DNA from: Haemophilus haemolyticus | Lineage (GTDB): Bacteria; Pseudomonadota; Gammaproteobacteria; Enterobacterales; Pasteurellaceae | NCBI RefSeq assembly: GCF_003352385.1 | Contig: NZ_CP031243.1 | Location: 62,001-126,000 of the forward strand | Direction of reading: 5' to 3' | Length of the DNA: 64,000 nucleotides | In this document: one piece after another, positions 41,713-55,410 of the stretch | Position numbering within the stretch: the stretch's first letter is position 1 | Layout: each line of letters starts with the position of its first letter | Notes under the pieces: generated by a model | The model's input: only the letters and a program-made list of their open reading frames with translations | Databases searched by the model: none | Told to the model about the DNA's origin: nothing | Made by a program: the position numbers and the translations under genes

Positions 41713-41750
41713 TAACCGCACTTTGGGTAACTGAAGTGCGGTCATTTTTT
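41713..41750 (+). terminator. Uptake-sequence pair terminator after pckA
   Basis: AACCGCACTT and AAGTGCGGTC arms with a 10-nt loop, followed by ATTTTTT. Confidence 0.82.
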
Positions 41751-41843
41751 ATCTGTTTTCAAGCTGATAAATGTATTCAAAAATTCACAAAAATCCAGTA
41801 AAATCACCGCGTTTTAACTTTCGTCAATTAAAAGGACAATGCA

Positions 41844-42401
41844 ATGCTTAACCAAATTAAAAAAGATGCTCAAGATCGTATGGAAAAAAGCCTTGAAGCA
41901 TTAAAAGGCCATATTTCGAAAATCCGTACTGGTCGTGCACAACCAAGTTTACTTGATGCAATTCAAGTTGAATATTATGGTGCAGCGACTCCACTTCGCC
42001 AATTAGCAAACGTGGTGGCAGAAGATGCGCGTACTTTAGCTGTAACTGTTTTTGATCGTTCTTTAATCTCTGCGGTAGAAAAAGCAATTTTAACCTCAGA
42101 TTTAGGTTTAAACCCATCTTCAGCGGGTACCACAATCCGTGTTCCGCTTCCTCCATTAACAGAAGAACGCCGTCGCGATTTAATCAAAATTGTAAAAGGC
42201 GAAGGTGAACAAGGTAAAGTTGCGGTTCGTAATGTGCGTCGTGATGCGAATGATAAAATCAAAGCATTATTAAAAGACAAAGAAATCAGCGAAAACGAAC
42301 AACATAAAGCAGAAGAAGAAATCCAAAAAATCACAGATATTTACATTAAAAAAGTAGATGAAGTATTAGCGGATAAAGAAAAAGAATTAATGGATTTCTA
42401 A
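41844..42401 (+). CDS. frr: Ribosome recycling factor
   Basis: A 185-aa factor that splits post-termination ribosomes with [45 protein letters not shown] and [20 protein letters not shown] are diagnostic. Full length. Confidence 0.98.
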
Positions 42402-42415
42402 TCATAAAAAATGCG

Positions 42416-42447
42416 AAAGGCAGACAGTTTTGTCTGCCTTTATTTTA
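42416..42447 (+). terminator. Terminator after frr
   Basis: AAAGGCAGACA/TGTCTGCCTTT, an 11-bp stem followed by ATTTTATT. Confidence 0.88.
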
Positions 42448-42510
42448 TTAGGTATGCAAATTTAGACGTACCAATGAAAATATAATCAACAAAAGTGCGG
42501 TAAAGATTCT

Positions 42511-43704
42511 ATGCAAAAACAAAACATTGTCATTCTTGGTTCAACGGGATCAATCGGTAAGAGCACCCTTTCTGTTATCGAAAATAACCCTCAGAAATAT
42601 CATGCATTTGCACTCGTAGGCGGAAAAAATGTAGAAGCAATGTTTGAACAATGTATCAAATTCCGACCGCACTTTGTGGCTCTTGATGATGTAAATGCTG
42701 CTAAAATTTTACGTGAGAAATTAATTGCGCATCATATTCCAACGGAAGTATTAGCAGGACAACGAGCTATTTGCGAACTCGCAGCACATCCAGATGCCGA
42801 TCAGATAATGGCGTCGATTGTTGGTGCAGCAGGATTGTTACCTACTCTTTCAGCGGTTAAAGCGGGTAAACGGGTATTACTGGCAAATAAAGAATCATTG
42901 GTAACCTGCGGACAGCTTTTTATTGATGCCGTAAAAAACTATGGCGCGAAGCTTTTACCAGTAGATAGTGAACATAATGCGATCTTTCAATCGTTACCCC
43001 CAGAAGCACAAGAAAAAATTGTCTTTTGCCCACTTTCTGAATTAGGTGTAAGTAAAATTATTCTCACTGGATCTGGCGGGCCATTCCGTTACACGCCACT
43101 CGAACAATTCACTAACATCACACCAGAACAAGCGGTTGCGCACCCTAATTGGTCTATGGGTAAAAAAATTTCTGTCGATTCAGCTACAATGATGAATAAG
43201 GGCTTGGAATACATTGAGGCTCGCTGGCTTTTCAACGCAAGTGCGGAAGAAATGGAAGTCATTATTCATCCACAATCGATTATTCATTCTATGGTGCGTT
43301 ATGTTGATGGCTCAGTCATTGCTCAAATGGGAAATCCAGATATGCGAACACCAATTGCAGAAACTATGGCATATCCTCACCGCACTTTTGCTGGAGTAGA
43401 ACCACTCGATTTCTTTAAAATCAAAGAACTGACGTTTATTCAACCTGATTTTAATCGTTATCCAAATTTAAAACTAGCTATTGATGCCTTTGCTGCGGGT
43501 CAATATGCGACAACAGCAATGAATGCAGCTAATGAAATTGCTGTACAAGCATTTTTAGATCGTCAAATTAGCTTTATGGATATTGCAAAAATTAATTCGA
43601 AAACAATTGAGAAAATTTCGCCTTATACCATTCAAAATATTGATGATGTACTCGAAATTGATGCGCAAGCAAGAGAGATTGCGAAAACGCTAATTGGGGA
43701 ATAG
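42511..43704 (+). CDS. dxr: 1-deoxy-D-xylulose 5-phosphate reductoisomerase
   Basis: A 397-aa NADPH-dependent enzyme of the non-mevalonate isoprenoid pathway. [13 protein letters not shown] (about 10-22), [21 protein letters not shown] and [20 protein letters not shown] (about 220-239) hold the cofactor and metal sites. An uptake sequence sits 10 nt before the ATG, so the ribosome site is poor. Confidence 0.97.
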   Translation: MQKQNIVILGSTGSIGKSTLSVIENNPQKYHAFALVGGKNVEAMFEQCIKFRPHFVALDDVNAAKILREKLIAHHIPTEVLAGQRAICELAAHPDADQIMASIVGAAGLLPTLSAVKAGKRVLLANKESLVTCGQLFIDAVKNYGAKLLPVDSEHNAIFQSLPPEAQEKIVFCPLSELGVSKIILTGSGGPFRYTPLEQFTNITPEQAVAHPNWSMGKKISVDSATMMNKGLEYIEARWLFNASAEEMEVIIHPQSIIHSMVRYVDGSVIAQMGNPDMRTPIAETMAYPHRTFAGVEPLDFFKIKELTFIQPDFNRYPNLKLAIDAFAAGQYATTAMNAANEIAVQAFLDRQISFMDIAKINSKTIEKISPYTIQNIDDVLEIDAQAREIAKTLIGE

Positions 43705-43735
43705 ACCTAGAATAACTAGGTCTAGTTTATTCGAT

Positions 43736-44545
43736 TTAATGGAATACAAATTCCAAAATACACATATAGGCTGCAATACAAAATAAAATAATCGCCAATA
43801 ATTTTCTTGTTAAAGTCGGATTCATTAATCCACGCAATTTCATTGAGAAGAAACTCATTCCAAATGAACCCAAGGTAACGACACCAACTACAAGAAAATT
43901 TACATATCCTAGTTGGCCACTTAGACTGACATCATAAGGGAAGGCCCTTGTGAGATAGCCATATAAATTACCAATCCCACCAATAATCATCATGTAGTTC
44001 GTATAAACGGCAATTTGCTGTGTTTTTACCCCCTTTAATTGCCCGACAAGGGGCGCAAGAATAGAACCGCCTCCAATACCTGTAATACCCGCAATTAATC
44101 CTCCTCCGCAGCAACTAATACTACCTTTAGCTCGTTCCATAGGAGACATATTAGACACTTCTATTTGTGTTCTCGATCTGTTTAAAAATGTTTTAATCGC
44201 TAGCGCACTTAGACTAACCGTAAAAATTAAACTAATTATCGCTGTAGAAAAATAAAAACTTAATTCAAAACCAATTTGCACGCCAATCACCATAGAAATA
44301 GACCATAAAATCATATTGATATAATCAATTTTAATTTTTTGCTTATGGAAAAATAATAAATTAATCAATGCGGTAAACATCACAATGGTGAGTGACGTAG
44401 CTGAAATAACTTGAATCGGCAACTCGGGAAATAATGTACGTAAAATTGGCACCATCAATACCCCCCCGCCAATACCAAAAATAGCAGAAACCATATTGGT
44501 ACAAATACCGCAAATCAGTAAGATAAAAATTGTACTAATTGCCAT
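43736..44545 (-). CDS. TauE/SafE (TSUP) family permease
   Basis: A 269-aa integral membrane protein with about 8 helices in two repeats, each with a Gly-rich signature: VSAIFGIGGGVLMVPILRTLFP and IAGITGIGGGSILAPLVGQL. Family members export sulfite, sulfoacetate or related small anions. Start at ATG 44545, since TAGGAG lies 5 nt upstream; the longer reading from 44635 has no ribosome site. Divergent from the radical SAM gene, suggesting a shared control region at 44546-44681. Confidence 0.85.
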   Translation of the reverse strand: MAISTIFILLICGICTNMVSAIFGIGGGVLMVPILRTLFPELPIQVISATSLTIVMFTALINLLFFHKQKIKIDYINMILWSISMVIGVQIGFELSFYFSTAIISLIFTVSLSALAIKTFLNRSRTQIEVSNMSPMERAKGSISCCGGGLIAGITGIGGGSILAPLVGQLKGVKTQQIAVYTNYMMIIGGIGNLYGYLTRAFPYDVSLSGQLGYVNFLVVGVVTLGSFGMSFFSMKLRGLMNPTLTRKLLAIILFCIAAYMCILEFVFH

Positions 44546-44681
44546 TGCTACTCCTATCAAGAAAATCAGCTTAATAATATATTCTAATTGTGGCGTAAGG
44601 AGATGAGCATATCTTATGATCAGCATCATATACACTTAAAAATATTCTGTTATGATGAAAAAAATAGAAAGGATATGATGT

Positions 44682-45761
44682 ATGAACGCATTTCAATTAA
44701 TGGCAAAACCTACTGGCTCAATTTGTAATTTAGATTGCCAGTATTGCTTTTACTTGGAAAAACCTCATTTAAATCAACGAGCCATGAATGATGAGGTATT
44801 AGAAACCTATATCAAATCTTACATAGAAACAGCCCCTCAACAACAAGTAACTTTCCTCTGGCAAGGCGGTGAGCCAACCATGGCAGGCCTTGATTTCTAT
44901 AAAAGAGCGGTCGATTTTCAGCATAAATATGCTAATGGGAAACAAATTGAAAATTCGCTACAAACCAATGGTGTATTGCTTAATGCCGATTGGTGCCGTT
45001 TTCTACATGATCATAATTTTCTTGTAGGGCTTTCTATAGATGGTCCTGAACACTTACACGATACCTATCGTTTAACTAAAAATGGCAAAGGCACATTTCA
45101 ACAAGTAATAGATGCACTAGATTTACTACATAACTATCAAGTATCTTTTAATACTCTCACAGTAGTGCATAATCTAAATGTCCTACATGGCAAAGAAATT
45201 TATCATTTTCTAAAACGAATTGGATCGCCATATATGCAATTTATTCCACTAATGGGAAATTATAAGCAACAAGCCTCTGCAAAGGATTATGGCCAGTTTC
45301 TAATTAATATTTTTGATGAATGGTACGCTAATGATGTAGGAAAAATTGGGATTCAGTTTATTGAACAATGGTTTATGGCCTATCTTGGATTACAACCTGA
45401 TTTATGTATTTTTCGTGAAACCTGCGGTGATCAATTAGTTATTGAACAAAATGGGGATATTTATAGTTGCGATCATTATGTTTACCCTGAGTACAAGTTG
45501 GGAAACCTCATAGAAACACCACTAGTAACATTAGTTGATAACATAAAACAAAAACATTTCGGTTCAGAGAAATCCTTTCTTTCCGAACGATGCAAAAGCT
45601 GTAAATTTCGTTTTGCCTGTCATGGAGGTTGCCCAAAACATCGAACTGTTCAAGGATTTGGAAAACCACATAATCAACTATGTGAAGCCTATTATGCAGC
45701 TCTCTCTCACATGGAACCCTATTTGAAAGAATTTGCAAAATGCTTTGGTAAAGCAAAATAA
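44682..45761 (+). CDS. Radical SAM/SPASM protein, anaerobic sulfatase-maturase-like
   Basis: A 359-aa protein. The radical SAM cluster motif is CNLDCQYC (about 15-22, CxxxCxxC spacing), followed by LWQGGEPTMAG and LQTNGVLL. The C-terminal SPASM-type region has C residues in FRETCGDQLVIEQNGDIYSCDHYVYPE and ERCKSCKFRFACHGGCPKHR, enough for two auxiliary 4Fe-4S clusters. This fits anSME enzymes that make formylglycine in sulfatases, but no sulfatase gene is in the window. The true target could be another protein. Confidence 0.85.
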   Translation: MNAFQLMAKPTGSICNLDCQYCFYLEKPHLNQRAMNDEVLETYIKSYIETAPQQQVTFLWQGGEPTMAGLDFYKRAVDFQHKYANGKQIENSLQTNGVLLNADWCRFLHDHNFLVGLSIDGPEHLHDTYRLTKNGKGTFQQVIDALDLLHNYQVSFNTLTVVHNLNVLHGKEIYHFLKRIGSPYMQFIPLMGNYKQQASAKDYGQFLINIFDEWYANDVGKIGIQFIEQWFMAYLGLQPDLCIFRETCGDQLVIEQNGDIYSCDHYVYPEYKLGNLIETPLVTLVDNIKQKHFGSEKSFLSERCKSCKFRFACHGGCPKHRTVQGFGKPHNQLCEAYYAALSHMEPYLKEFAKCFGKAK

Positions 45762-45882
45762 CATTATTCATTTAAAATAAAAATTTTGTTACCAAGTTAA
45801 CACTTTTAAAACTTGCTTATAGCGGATAAAAACAGAAATTTGTATAGTAACCTAAAGTTGTTTATGTATTAAAAGGATATTT

Positions 45883-46479
45883 ATGTCAAGCTCATCACCT
45901 TATTTACCTCAAAACTTACATCAATGCATTATTTCTGAAAGTAAAACGCTAGGGAAAAACAGCTTAATTTATACTCAAGGTGAAAAACCTAAAGAATTTT
46001 ATTTTTTAAAACGAGGACTTGTCGGGCTTTATCATAGCTTAGAAAATGGTAAAGAAACCTTGATTCGACTTTATCACGCTAACGAATATTTTGGGTTTAG
46101 AACAATCTTTAGTGAAACAACTTATCATTGTAGTGCAAAGGTATTACTAGAAGCAGATATTATTCGTATATTTCCTGGAAATCACACTACTTTTATCGCA
46201 AATAATCCTGATTTTTCCTGCTATCTAATGAAGCAACTCTCAAATGAATTATATGACGCAGAACACCGAGTAAGTAGTACAGCCTATAAACGAAGCTACG
46301 AGCGTATAATTGATGCGATTGAAAATCTAACTGAAAGTTATCCCGATTATCCTTGGACCTACCGAGAAGTAGCTGAATTTTGTGGATGTGAAACAGAAAC
46401 TGCTATTCGTATTAGTCAAGAATTAAAGAAACAAGGAATTCTAGATAAAAATACAAGACATTTACGAATCTGCTCTTAA
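45883..46479 (+). CDS. Crp/Fnr-family transcriptional regulator
   Basis: A 198-aa regulator with an N-terminal cyclic-nucleotide-type beta-barrel (about 20-110; KNSLIYTQGEKPKEFYFLKRGLVGLY) and a C-terminal winged helix (recognition region REVAEFCGCETETAIRISQELKKQG). It lacks the N-terminal cysteine cluster of FNR and the cAMP-binding residues of CRP are not evident, so the signal is unknown. It follows the radical SAM gene by 121 nt on the same strand and may control that gene and the TSUP permease. Confidence 0.85.
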   Translation: MSSSSPYLPQNLHQCIISESKTLGKNSLIYTQGEKPKEFYFLKRGLVGLYHSLENGKETLIRLYHANEYFGFRTIFSETTYHCSAKVLLEADIIRIFPGNHTTFIANNPDFSCYLMKQLSNELYDAEHRVSSTAYKRSYERIIDAIENLTESYPDYPWTYREVAEFCGCETETAIRISQELKKQGILDKNTRHLRICS

Positions 46480-46558
46480 ATTTAAGATTATGGTTTTGAA
46501 CTATCTATATAAATAATATTATCAATAAATAAAGTGCTTTTTACTTACATATAAAATA

Positions 46559-46588
46559 AAAAAGCTCACTATAAAGTGAGCTTTTCCT
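46559..46588 (-). terminator. Terminator of the alpha operon
   Basis: AAAGCTCAC/GTGAGCTTT stem just 3' of rplQ, with T residues on the minus strand. It can also serve the convergent regulator gene. Confidence 0.88.
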
Positions 46589-46600
46589 TTGAATTGATTT

Positions 46601-47011
<411 letters not shown>

Positions 47012-47027
47012 TTAACCTATGACCAAA

Positions 47028-48017
47028 CTAGTCTTCAGCAATACTTGCTGGTGGCCAATTCTCAAGGCGCATACCAAGTGACAAGCCACGTGAAGCGAGC
47101 ACATCCTTAATTTCAGTAAGAGATTTCTTACCAAGATTAGGTGTTTTTAATAATTCAACTTCTGTACGTTGTACTAAATCACCGATATAATGAATTGTTT
47201 CTGCTTTCAAACAGTTAGCAGAACGAACTGTCAACTCTAAATCATCTACAGGACGTAATAAAATCGGATCAAACTCCGGTTTTTCTTCCTTAATCTCAGG
47301 TTGACGAACATCACGCAAATCAACGAATGCATCGAGTTGTTCTGCTAAAATTGTTGCTGCACGACGAATTGCTTCTTCAGGCTCAAGCGTACCGTTAGTT
47401 TCTAACTCAATAACAAGCTTATCTAAGTCCGTACGTTGTTCTACACGCGCTGCTTCTACATTGTATGCAATGCGATCTACAGGGCTATAACAAGCATCCA
47501 CTAATAAACGACCGATTGGACGCTCCTCAGTTTGGCTATGTGTACGAGCTGAAGCTGGAACATATCCTCTACCACGTTGAACACGAATACGCATACTAAT
47601 CGATGCATTCTCATCTGTTAAGTGACAGATTACGTGATCCGGATTCACAATTTCAACATCACCATCGTGGGTAATGTCCGCTGCAACAACAGGGCCAATT
47701 CCAGATTTATTTAGTGTCAGAATAACGTCATCTTTATTCTGTACTTTAACCGCTAGACCTTTAAGGTTTAAAAGTACTTCAAGAACATCTTCTTGAACAC
47801 CTTCCTTACTACTATATTCGTGCAATACGCCATCAATTTCTACTTCAGTTACAGCACAACCTGGCATTGAAGACAGAAGGATACGACGCAATGCATTACC
47901 TAGAGTATGGCCAAAACCGCGCTCTAACGGTTCTAAGATCACCTTAGCATGAGTTGAACTAATTTGTTCAATATCTACTAAACGTGGTTTTAAAAATTCT
48001 GTAACAGAACCCTGCAT
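47028..48017 (-). CDS. rpoA: RNA polymerase alpha subunit
   Basis: A 329-aa protein. The N-terminal dimerisation domain (about 1-235; [23 protein letters not shown]) and C-terminal domain (about 250-329) are both complete. [14 protein letters not shown] contains the DNA- and CRP-contacting arginine equivalent to E. coli R265, relevant to the several CRP sites in this window. Confidence 0.99.
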   Translation of the reverse strand: MQGSVTEFLKPRLVDIEQISSTHAKVILEPLERGFGHTLGNALRRILLSSMPGCAVTEVEIDGVLHEYSSKEGVQEDVLEVLLNLKGLAVKVQNKDDVILTLNKSGIGPVVAADITHDGDVEIVNPDHVICHLTDENASISMRIRVQRGRGYVPASARTHSQTEERPIGRLLVDACYSPVDRIAYNVEAARVEQRTDLDKLVIELETNGTLEPEEAIRRAATILAEQLDAFVDLRDVRQPEIKEEKPEFDPILLRPVDDLELTVRSANCLKAETIHYIGDLVQRTEVELLKTPNLGKKSLTEIKDVLASRGLSLGMRLENWPPASIAED

Positions 48018-48048
48018 TTTATCCTCTCTTTGCTTTTAAGCTTAACTA

Positions 48049-48669
48049 TTATTTAGAGTAAAGCTCAACGATCAGATGTTCGTTAATGTCTGCTGATAAA
48101 TCAGAACGTTCAGGAACACGTTTGAACACACCTTCCATTTTCGCAGAATCAACTTCTAACCAAGTTGGTTTCTCTCTTTGTTCTGCTAATTCTAATGATG
48201 CTTTAATACGTGCTTGTTTTTTAGATTTCTCACGAACAGCAACAACATCATTTACTGAAACTTGGAATGATGGAATATTAACAACACGACCATTTACAAC
48301 AATCGCTTTGTGGCTCACTAATTGACGAGCTTCTGCGCGAGTTGCAGCAAATCCCATGCGATAAACAACGTTATCCAATCTACCTTCTAATAACACTAAT
48401 AAGTTTTCACCAGTGTTACCTTTTAAACGGTTTGCTTCTTTATAGTAGTTACGGAATTGACGTTCTAAAATACCATAGATACGACGAACCTTTTGTTTTT
48501 CACGTAATTGACTACCATAGTCAGACAAACGCGGTTTACGAGCACCGTGTTGACCAGGTGCTGTATCAATTTTACATTTTGAATCAATCGCACGCACGCC
48601 TGATTTAAGGAATAAATCAGTGCCTTCACGACGGCTGAGCTTGAGTTTTGGACCCAAATATCTTGCCAT
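48049..48669 (-). CDS. rpsD: 30S ribosomal protein S4
   Basis: A 206-aa primary 16S-binding protein and translational repressor of the alpha operon. [20 protein letters not shown] and the S4 RNA-binding domain [27 protein letters not shown] (about 94-120). Its operator is the leader at 49463-49545. Confidence 0.99.
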   Translation of the reverse strand: MARYLGPKLKLSRREGTDLFLKSGVRAIDSKCKIDTAPGQHGARKPRLSDYGSQLREKQKVRRIYGILERQFRNYYKEANRLKGNTGENLLVLLEGRLDNVVYRMGFAATRAEARQLVSHKAIVVNGRVVNIPSFQVSVNDVVAVREKSKKQARIKASLELAEQREKPTWLEVDSAKMEGVFKRVPERSDLSADINEHLIVELYSK

Positions 48670-48697
48670 TTTCTTTCTCCAACTATCCTATTACGTC

Positions 48698-49090
<393 letters not shown>

Positions 49091-49103
49091 TTATTTACCC
49101 CGA

Positions 49104-49460
49104 CTATTTTTTGATCGGCTTACGTGGACCCTTACGGGTACGCGCATTAGTTTTAGTACGTTGACCACGTACCGGTAAACTACGACGGTGACGTAAACCA
49201 CGATAACAACCTAAGTCTAAAAGACGTTTGATGTTTAGTGTTACTTCACGACGTAAATCACCTTCAACGGTAAATTTACCAACTTCGTCACGCAGTTTGT
49301 CAATCTGCTCTTCAGACAATTCTCTGATCTTAACATCTTCAGCAATACCCGCCGCAGCACAAATAGCTTTTGAACGAGTCTTACCAATACCGTAAATTGC
49401 AGTTAAAGCGATTACAGCGTGTTTATGATCAGGAATGTTAATGCCTGCAATACGGGCCAC
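49104..49460 (-). CDS. rpsM: 30S ribosomal protein S13
   Basis: A 118-aa S13: [40 protein letters not shown]. First alpha-operon gene proper. The start codon is GTG with GGAG upstream at 49470-49467, part of the S4-regulated pseudoknot leader. Confidence 0.99.
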   Translation of the reverse strand: MARIAGINIPDHKHAVIALTAIYGIGKTRSKAICAAAGIAEDVKIRELSEEQIDKLRDEVGKFTVEGDLRREVTLNIKRLLDLGCYRGLRHRRSLPVRGQRTKTNARTRKGPRKPIKK

Positions 49461-49462
49461 TA

Positions 49463-49545
49463 TGCACTCCTATTATTTTAACTAATTTGGTATTCTGATC
49501 TTGAAAAGCCCGTTTTCAGGATACTCAAACAGAATACCAAGGACA
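49463..49545 (-). promoter_or_regulatory. Alpha-operon leader, S4-binding pseudoknot
   Basis: TTGGTATTCTG (49487-49497) pairs with CAGAATACCAA (49530-49540); inside it TGAAAAGCCCGTTTTCA forms a second hairpin at 49502-49518. The strand TTTGAGTATCCTGAAAACGG and the following GGAGTGCATAGTG match the E. coli alpha leader almost word for word, with only the outer stem changed by compensating substitutions. S4 binding here represses rpsM, rpsK, rpsD and rplQ. Confidence 0.92.
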
Positions 49546-49551
49546 TAAATG

Positions 49552-49576
49552 AGTTGAGCAGTATAACTGCTCAACT
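49552..49576 (-). terminator. Hairpin between rpmJ and the alpha leader
   Basis: AGTTGAGCAGT/ACTGCTCAACT, perfect 11-bp stem with 3-nt loop, but only a weak T-tract on the minus strand. May be an attenuator or RNA-processing element. Confidence 0.55.
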
Positions 49577-49601
49577 GGTTCTTTGCAAGAAAAAATATGA
49601 A

Positions 49602-49715
49602 TTAACCTTGACGTTGTTTATGTTTAGGATCGCTGCACAATACGCGTACAACACCTTCACGTTTAACAATTTTACAGTTACGACACATTTTCTTTACGGA
49701 AGCACGAACTTTCAT
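49602..49715 (-). CDS. rpmJ: 50S ribosomal protein L36
   Basis: A 37-aa protein read directly from the sequence: [20 protein letters not shown] then [17 protein letters not shown]. The zinc ligands C11, C14, C27 and H32 are all present, so this is the zinc-binding form. ATG at 49715 with AAGGATAAGCA upstream, 28 nt after secY. Confidence 0.97.
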
Positions 49716-49743
49716 TGCTTATCCTTTTATACTAAATGAACAA

Positions 49744-51069
49744 TTATTGTCCAAAACCTTTAAGGTTTGCTTTTTTCAACGCAGACTCATATTGAGACGA
49801 CATTAAGTGACTCTGAACCTGCACGATGAAATCCATAATTACAACGACTACAATTAAAAGAGATGTTCCACCGAAGTAAAATTTAACATCCCAAGCCGAT
49901 GTCATAATATAAGGAACTAAACACACAAACGTTACATAAAGACCGCCAATTAGTGTAAGACGAGTCATAACTTTATCAATATAACGAGATGTTTGTTCCC
50001 CTGGTCTAATTCCTGGAATAAATGCACCAGATTTTTTTAGATTATCTGCTGTATCTCGCGGATTATACTGCATTGCAGTGTAAAAGAAGCTAAAGAAAAT
50101 AATTGCTACAGCATAAACAAGTAAATAAAGAGGCTGACCAGGATTCAACAACATAGATAAGTTATTTAACCACTCAAACTTATCATTTTGTCCAAACCAT
50201 TGAGTTAAGGTAGCTGGAAATAAAATAATACTTGAGGCAAAAATTGCCGGCATTACGTTTGCCATATTTACTTTCAATGGTAAATGTGTTGAATGACCAC
50301 CTAAAATTTGACGACCTTGTTGACGCTTCGCATATTCAACGCGAATTCTGCGCTGTCCTCTTTCAACAAAAACAACGAAATAAGTTACTGCAAATACAAT
50401 AGCTGCGATCAGAAGAAGCACTAATGGATGCATCTGTCCTTGACGAGCCTGCTCAATAGTTTGAAGTATAGCTGATGGTAAACCAGCTACGATACCGCCA
50501 AAAACAAGAATTGAAATACCGTTACCAATACCTCTTTCAGTAATTTGTTCACCTAACCACATTAGGAACATAGTTCCAGTTACCAAGCTAACAACTGAAG
50601 TGAAGTAAAAACCAAATCCAACATTTGGCACTAAACCAGGTAACATATTTGGTAAACCTGTTGAAATAGCTACTGCCTGAATGGTTGCAAAAACAACTGT
50701 CGCATACCGAGTATACTTAGAAATTTTACGTTGACCAGCAGCACCTTCTTTCTTTAATTCTGCTAAAGCAGGAGAAACCGTTGCAAGCAACTGAATTACA
50801 ATAGATGCCGAGATATACGGCATAATACCTAATGCTAAGATAGATGCACGGCTTAATGCACCACCAGAGAACATGTTAAACATGTCAATGATGGTGCCTT
50901 TTTGTTGTTCAACTAATTGAGCTAGCACAGCCGCATCAATACCAGGAACCGGAATGAAAGAACCAATTCGGTAAACGATAAGCGCACCTAAAACGAAAAG
51001 TAATCGGCTTTTTAATTCACCTTTACCGCTATTAGTACTTCTTGCTTGATAACCTGGTTGTTTAGCCAT
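49744..51069 (-). CDS. secY: Sec translocase channel SecY
   Basis: A 441-aa inner-membrane protein with 10 helices forming the protein-export pore. [17 protein letters not shown] near the N-terminus, plug-region [27 protein letters not shown], and [18 protein letters not shown] at the C-terminus. Penultimate spc gene, 7 nt after rplO. Confidence 0.98.
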   Translation of the reverse strand: MAKQPGYQARSTNSGKGELKSRLLFVLGALIVYRIGSFIPVPGIDAAVLAQLVEQQKGTIIDMFNMFSGGALSRASILALGIMPYISASIVIQLLATVSPALAELKKEGAAGQRKISKYTRYATVVFATIQAVAISTGLPNMLPGLVPNVGFGFYFTSVVSLVTGTMFLMWLGEQITERGIGNGISILVFGGIVAGLPSAILQTIEQARQGQMHPLVLLLIAAIVFAVTYFVVFVERGQRRIRVEYAKRQQGRQILGGHSTHLPLKVNMANVMPAIFASSIILFPATLTQWFGQNDKFEWLNNLSMLLNPGQPLYLLVYAVAIIFFSFFYTAMQYNPRDTADNLKKSGAFIPGIRPGEQTSRYIDKVMTRLTLIGGLYVTFVCLVPYIMTSAWDVKFYFGGTSLLIVVVVIMDFIVQVQSHLMSSQYESALKKANLKGFGQ

Positions 51070-51076
51070 TTGCTAA

Positions 51077-51511
51077 TTATTCCTCAACTGAACCGCCAGC
51101 AGCTTCAATTGCTGCTTTTGCACCCTTAGTTACACGCAAACCACGAACTGTTACTGCTGATTTCACTTCACCCGCTAAAACTACTTTAGCGAATTGGATA
51201 TCTTTAGTTAAGATATTTGCTGCTTTTAATGTTTCTAAGGTTACTATATTACCTTCAACTTTGGTTAACTCATTCAAACGAACTTCTGCAGTTACTGCAG
51301 CTTTCATTGAAGTAAAACCAAATTTTGGTAAACGACGGTATAACGGCATTTGACCACCTTCGAAACCGCGACGAACACCGCCACCAGTACGAGATTTTTG
51401 ACCTTTATGACCACGGCCACCAGTCTTGCCTAAACCTGAACCAATACCACGACCGAGGCGTTTAGAGCTATGCTTTGCACCTTCAGCCGGAGATAGAGTA
51501 TTTAAACGCAT
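51077..51511 (-). CDS. rplO: 50S ribosomal protein L15
   Basis: A 144-aa L15: [20 protein letters not shown], Gly/Arg/Lys-rich [20 protein letters not shown] and [17 protein letters not shown]. 3 nt after rpmD. Confidence 0.99.
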   Translation of the reverse strand: MRLNTLSPAEGAKHSSKRLGRGIGSGLGKTGGRGHKGQKSRTGGGVRRGFEGGQMPLYRRLPKFGFTSMKAAVTAEVRLNELTKVEGNIVTLETLKAANILTKDIQFAKVVLAGEVKSAVTVRGLRVTKGAKAAIEAAGGSVEE

Positions 51512-51514
51512 CTC

Positions 51515-51694
51515 TTACTCCTCCACTTTAACCATGTATGAAACTTGGTTAATCATACCACGTACTGCAGGCGTATCAATTAACTCAACAGTGTGGTGCA
51601 TATGGCGAAGACCAAGACCACGCAAGGTAGCTTTATGCTTCGGTAAACGAGCAATTGAGCTACGAACTTGTGTTACTTTAATAGTTTTAGCCAT
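51515..51694 (-). CDS. rpmD: 50S ribosomal protein L30
   Basis: A 59-aa protein translated by hand: [40 protein letters not shown], then [19 protein letters not shown]. Sits 6 nt after rpsE and 3 nt before rplO. Confidence 0.98.
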
Positions 51695-51700
51695 TATTCA

Positions 51701-52207
<507 letters not shown>

Positions 52208-52215
52208 TTACCTCA

Positions 52216-52569
52216 TTAGAACTGTAGACCAGCTTCACGTGCAGCGTCCGCTAAAGTTTGGACACGACCATGATATTTAAAACCGGAACGATCAAAAGCA
52301 ACAGCTTGAACGCCTTTTGCTAATGCGCGTTCTGCAACAGCTTTACCTACTGCAGCAGCAGCATCTTTATTACCGGTGTATTTTACTTGCTCACGAATTG
52401 CTTTCTCAACAGTTGAAGCAGCGGCAAGCACTTCTGAACCGTTTGGTGCAATAACTTGTGCATAAATATGACGTGGAGTGCGGTGAATAACTAAACGAGT
52501 TACACCTTGCTCTCTCATCATATGACGTGCACGAGCTGCACGACGGATACGAGCTGATTTCTTATCCAT
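52216..52569 (-). CDS. rplR: 50S ribosomal protein L18
   Basis: A 117-aa 5S-rRNA-binding protein: [18 protein letters not shown] and [20 protein letters not shown]. 13 nt after rplF. Confidence 0.99.
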   Translation of the reverse strand: MDKKSARIRRAARARHMMREQGVTRLVIHRTPRHIYAQVIAPNGSEVLAAASTVEKAIREQVKYTGNKDAAAAVGKAVAERALAKGVQAVAFDRSGFKYHGRVQTLADAAREAGLQF

Positions 52570-52582
52570 AGTGTTACCTTAA

Positions 52583-53116
52583 TTATTTCTTCTTAGCCTC
52601 TTTGATACGTACCACTTCATCAGCGTAACGTACCCCTTTACCTTTATAAGGTTCAGGACGGCGATAAGCACGAATATCTGCTGCAACTTGACCGATCAAC
52701 TGTTTGTCTGCACCTTTCAACACGATTTCGGTTTGAGATGGACATTCTGCAGTAATACCTGCCGGCAAAGTGTGCTCTACTGGGTGAGAATAGCCTAAAC
52801 TTAATGCAATTGCATTACCTTTAAGTTGAGCTCTGTAACCTACACCCACCAATACTAATTTTTTAGTGAAACCTTCAGTAACACCGATAACCATTGCATT
52901 AACTAATGCACGTGCAGTACCCGATTGAGCATTTGCTTCAACAAAACCTTCACGTGGAGTGAACGTAAATTGTCCGTTATCTTGTTTTACTTCAACTGAT
53001 TCATGAATTTTGCGAGATAACTCGCCATTTTTACCTTTTACTGTTAATAGCTGACCGTCGAGTTTAACTTCAACGCCGGCAGGAATATTAACAGGTGCCT
53101 TTGCAACACGAGACAT
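52583..53116 (-). CDS. rplF: 50S ribosomal protein L6
   Basis: A 177-aa L6: [40 protein letters not shown] and the C-terminal [20 protein letters not shown]. 15 nt after rpsH. Confidence 0.99.
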   Translation of the reverse strand: MSRVAKAPVNIPAGVEVKLDGQLLTVKGKNGELSRKIHESVEVKQDNGQFTFTPREGFVEANAQSGTARALVNAMVIGVTEGFTKKLVLVGVGYRAQLKGNAIALSLGYSHPVEHTLPAGITAECPSQTEIVLKGADKQLIGQVAADIRAYRRPEPYKGKGVRYADEVVRIKEAKKK

Positions 53117-53131
53117 TTTCCTACCTCTCTA

Positions 53132-53524
53132 TTAAGCTACATAACAGATGATCTCACCGCCTAAACCTGCTTGACGAGCAGCGCGGTCAGTCATAACACC
53201 TTTAGATGTAGAAATAACTGCAACACCTAAACCGCCCATAACTTTTGGTAATTCATCTTTACGTTTGTAAATACGAAGACCAGGACGACTTACACGTTGG
53301 ATGCTTTCTACAACTGGTTTGCCTTGGAAATATTTTAAAGTAATTTCCAATTCAGGTTTAGCACCTTCTAAAACTTTTACGCTTTCGATATAACCTTCAG
53401 CAGCTAATACGTTGGCAATTGCCACTTTTAGCTTGGAAGAAGGCATATTGATTGCAACTTTGTTCGCAGCTTGACCGTTACGAATACGGGTCAGCATATC
53501 TGCGATTGGATCTTGCATACTCAT
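53132..53524 (-). CDS. rpsH: 30S ribosomal protein S8
   Basis: A 130-aa S8, primary 16S binder and translational repressor of the spc operon in E. coli. [20 protein letters not shown] and [20 protein letters not shown]. 36 nt after rpsN. Confidence 0.99.
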   Translation of the reverse strand: MSMQDPIADMLTRIRNGQAANKVAINMPSSKLKVAIANVLAAEGYIESVKVLEGAKPELEITLKYFQGKPVVESIQRVSRPGLRIYKRKDELPKVMGGLGVAVISTSKGVMTDRAARQAGLGGEIICYVA

Positions 53525-53560
53525 TGTACTTTTTCTCCGATTCCAAAATAAAGTGGTATA

Positions 53561-54746
<1,186 letters not shown>

Positions 54747-54756
54747 TACATTCCCC

Positions 54757-55221
<465 letters not shown>

Positions 55222-55232
<11 letters not shown>

Positions 55233-55263
55233 AGAAAGGCAATGATAATTTACCTTTCTCTTC
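55222..55263 (-). terminator. Terminator after the 197-aa accessory gene
   Basis: GAGAAAGG and CCTTTCTC pair around a 13-nt loop; the minus strand continues TCTTTTTCTTTT. A further 150 nt up to 55410 holds one uptake sequence (55298) and no gene. Confidence 0.75.
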
Positions 55264-55410
55264 TTAACCTATTTACTAAATAATCCAGTTAAAATTTACC
55301 GCACTTTTAGAATTGTAAAATACCCCTATATTATTCTCAAAAGCTCATCTAATGAAAAATAAACTGCAGAAAAAATAAAATGCTCTCTTCTCTTACCTTA
55401 GATAAATTCA

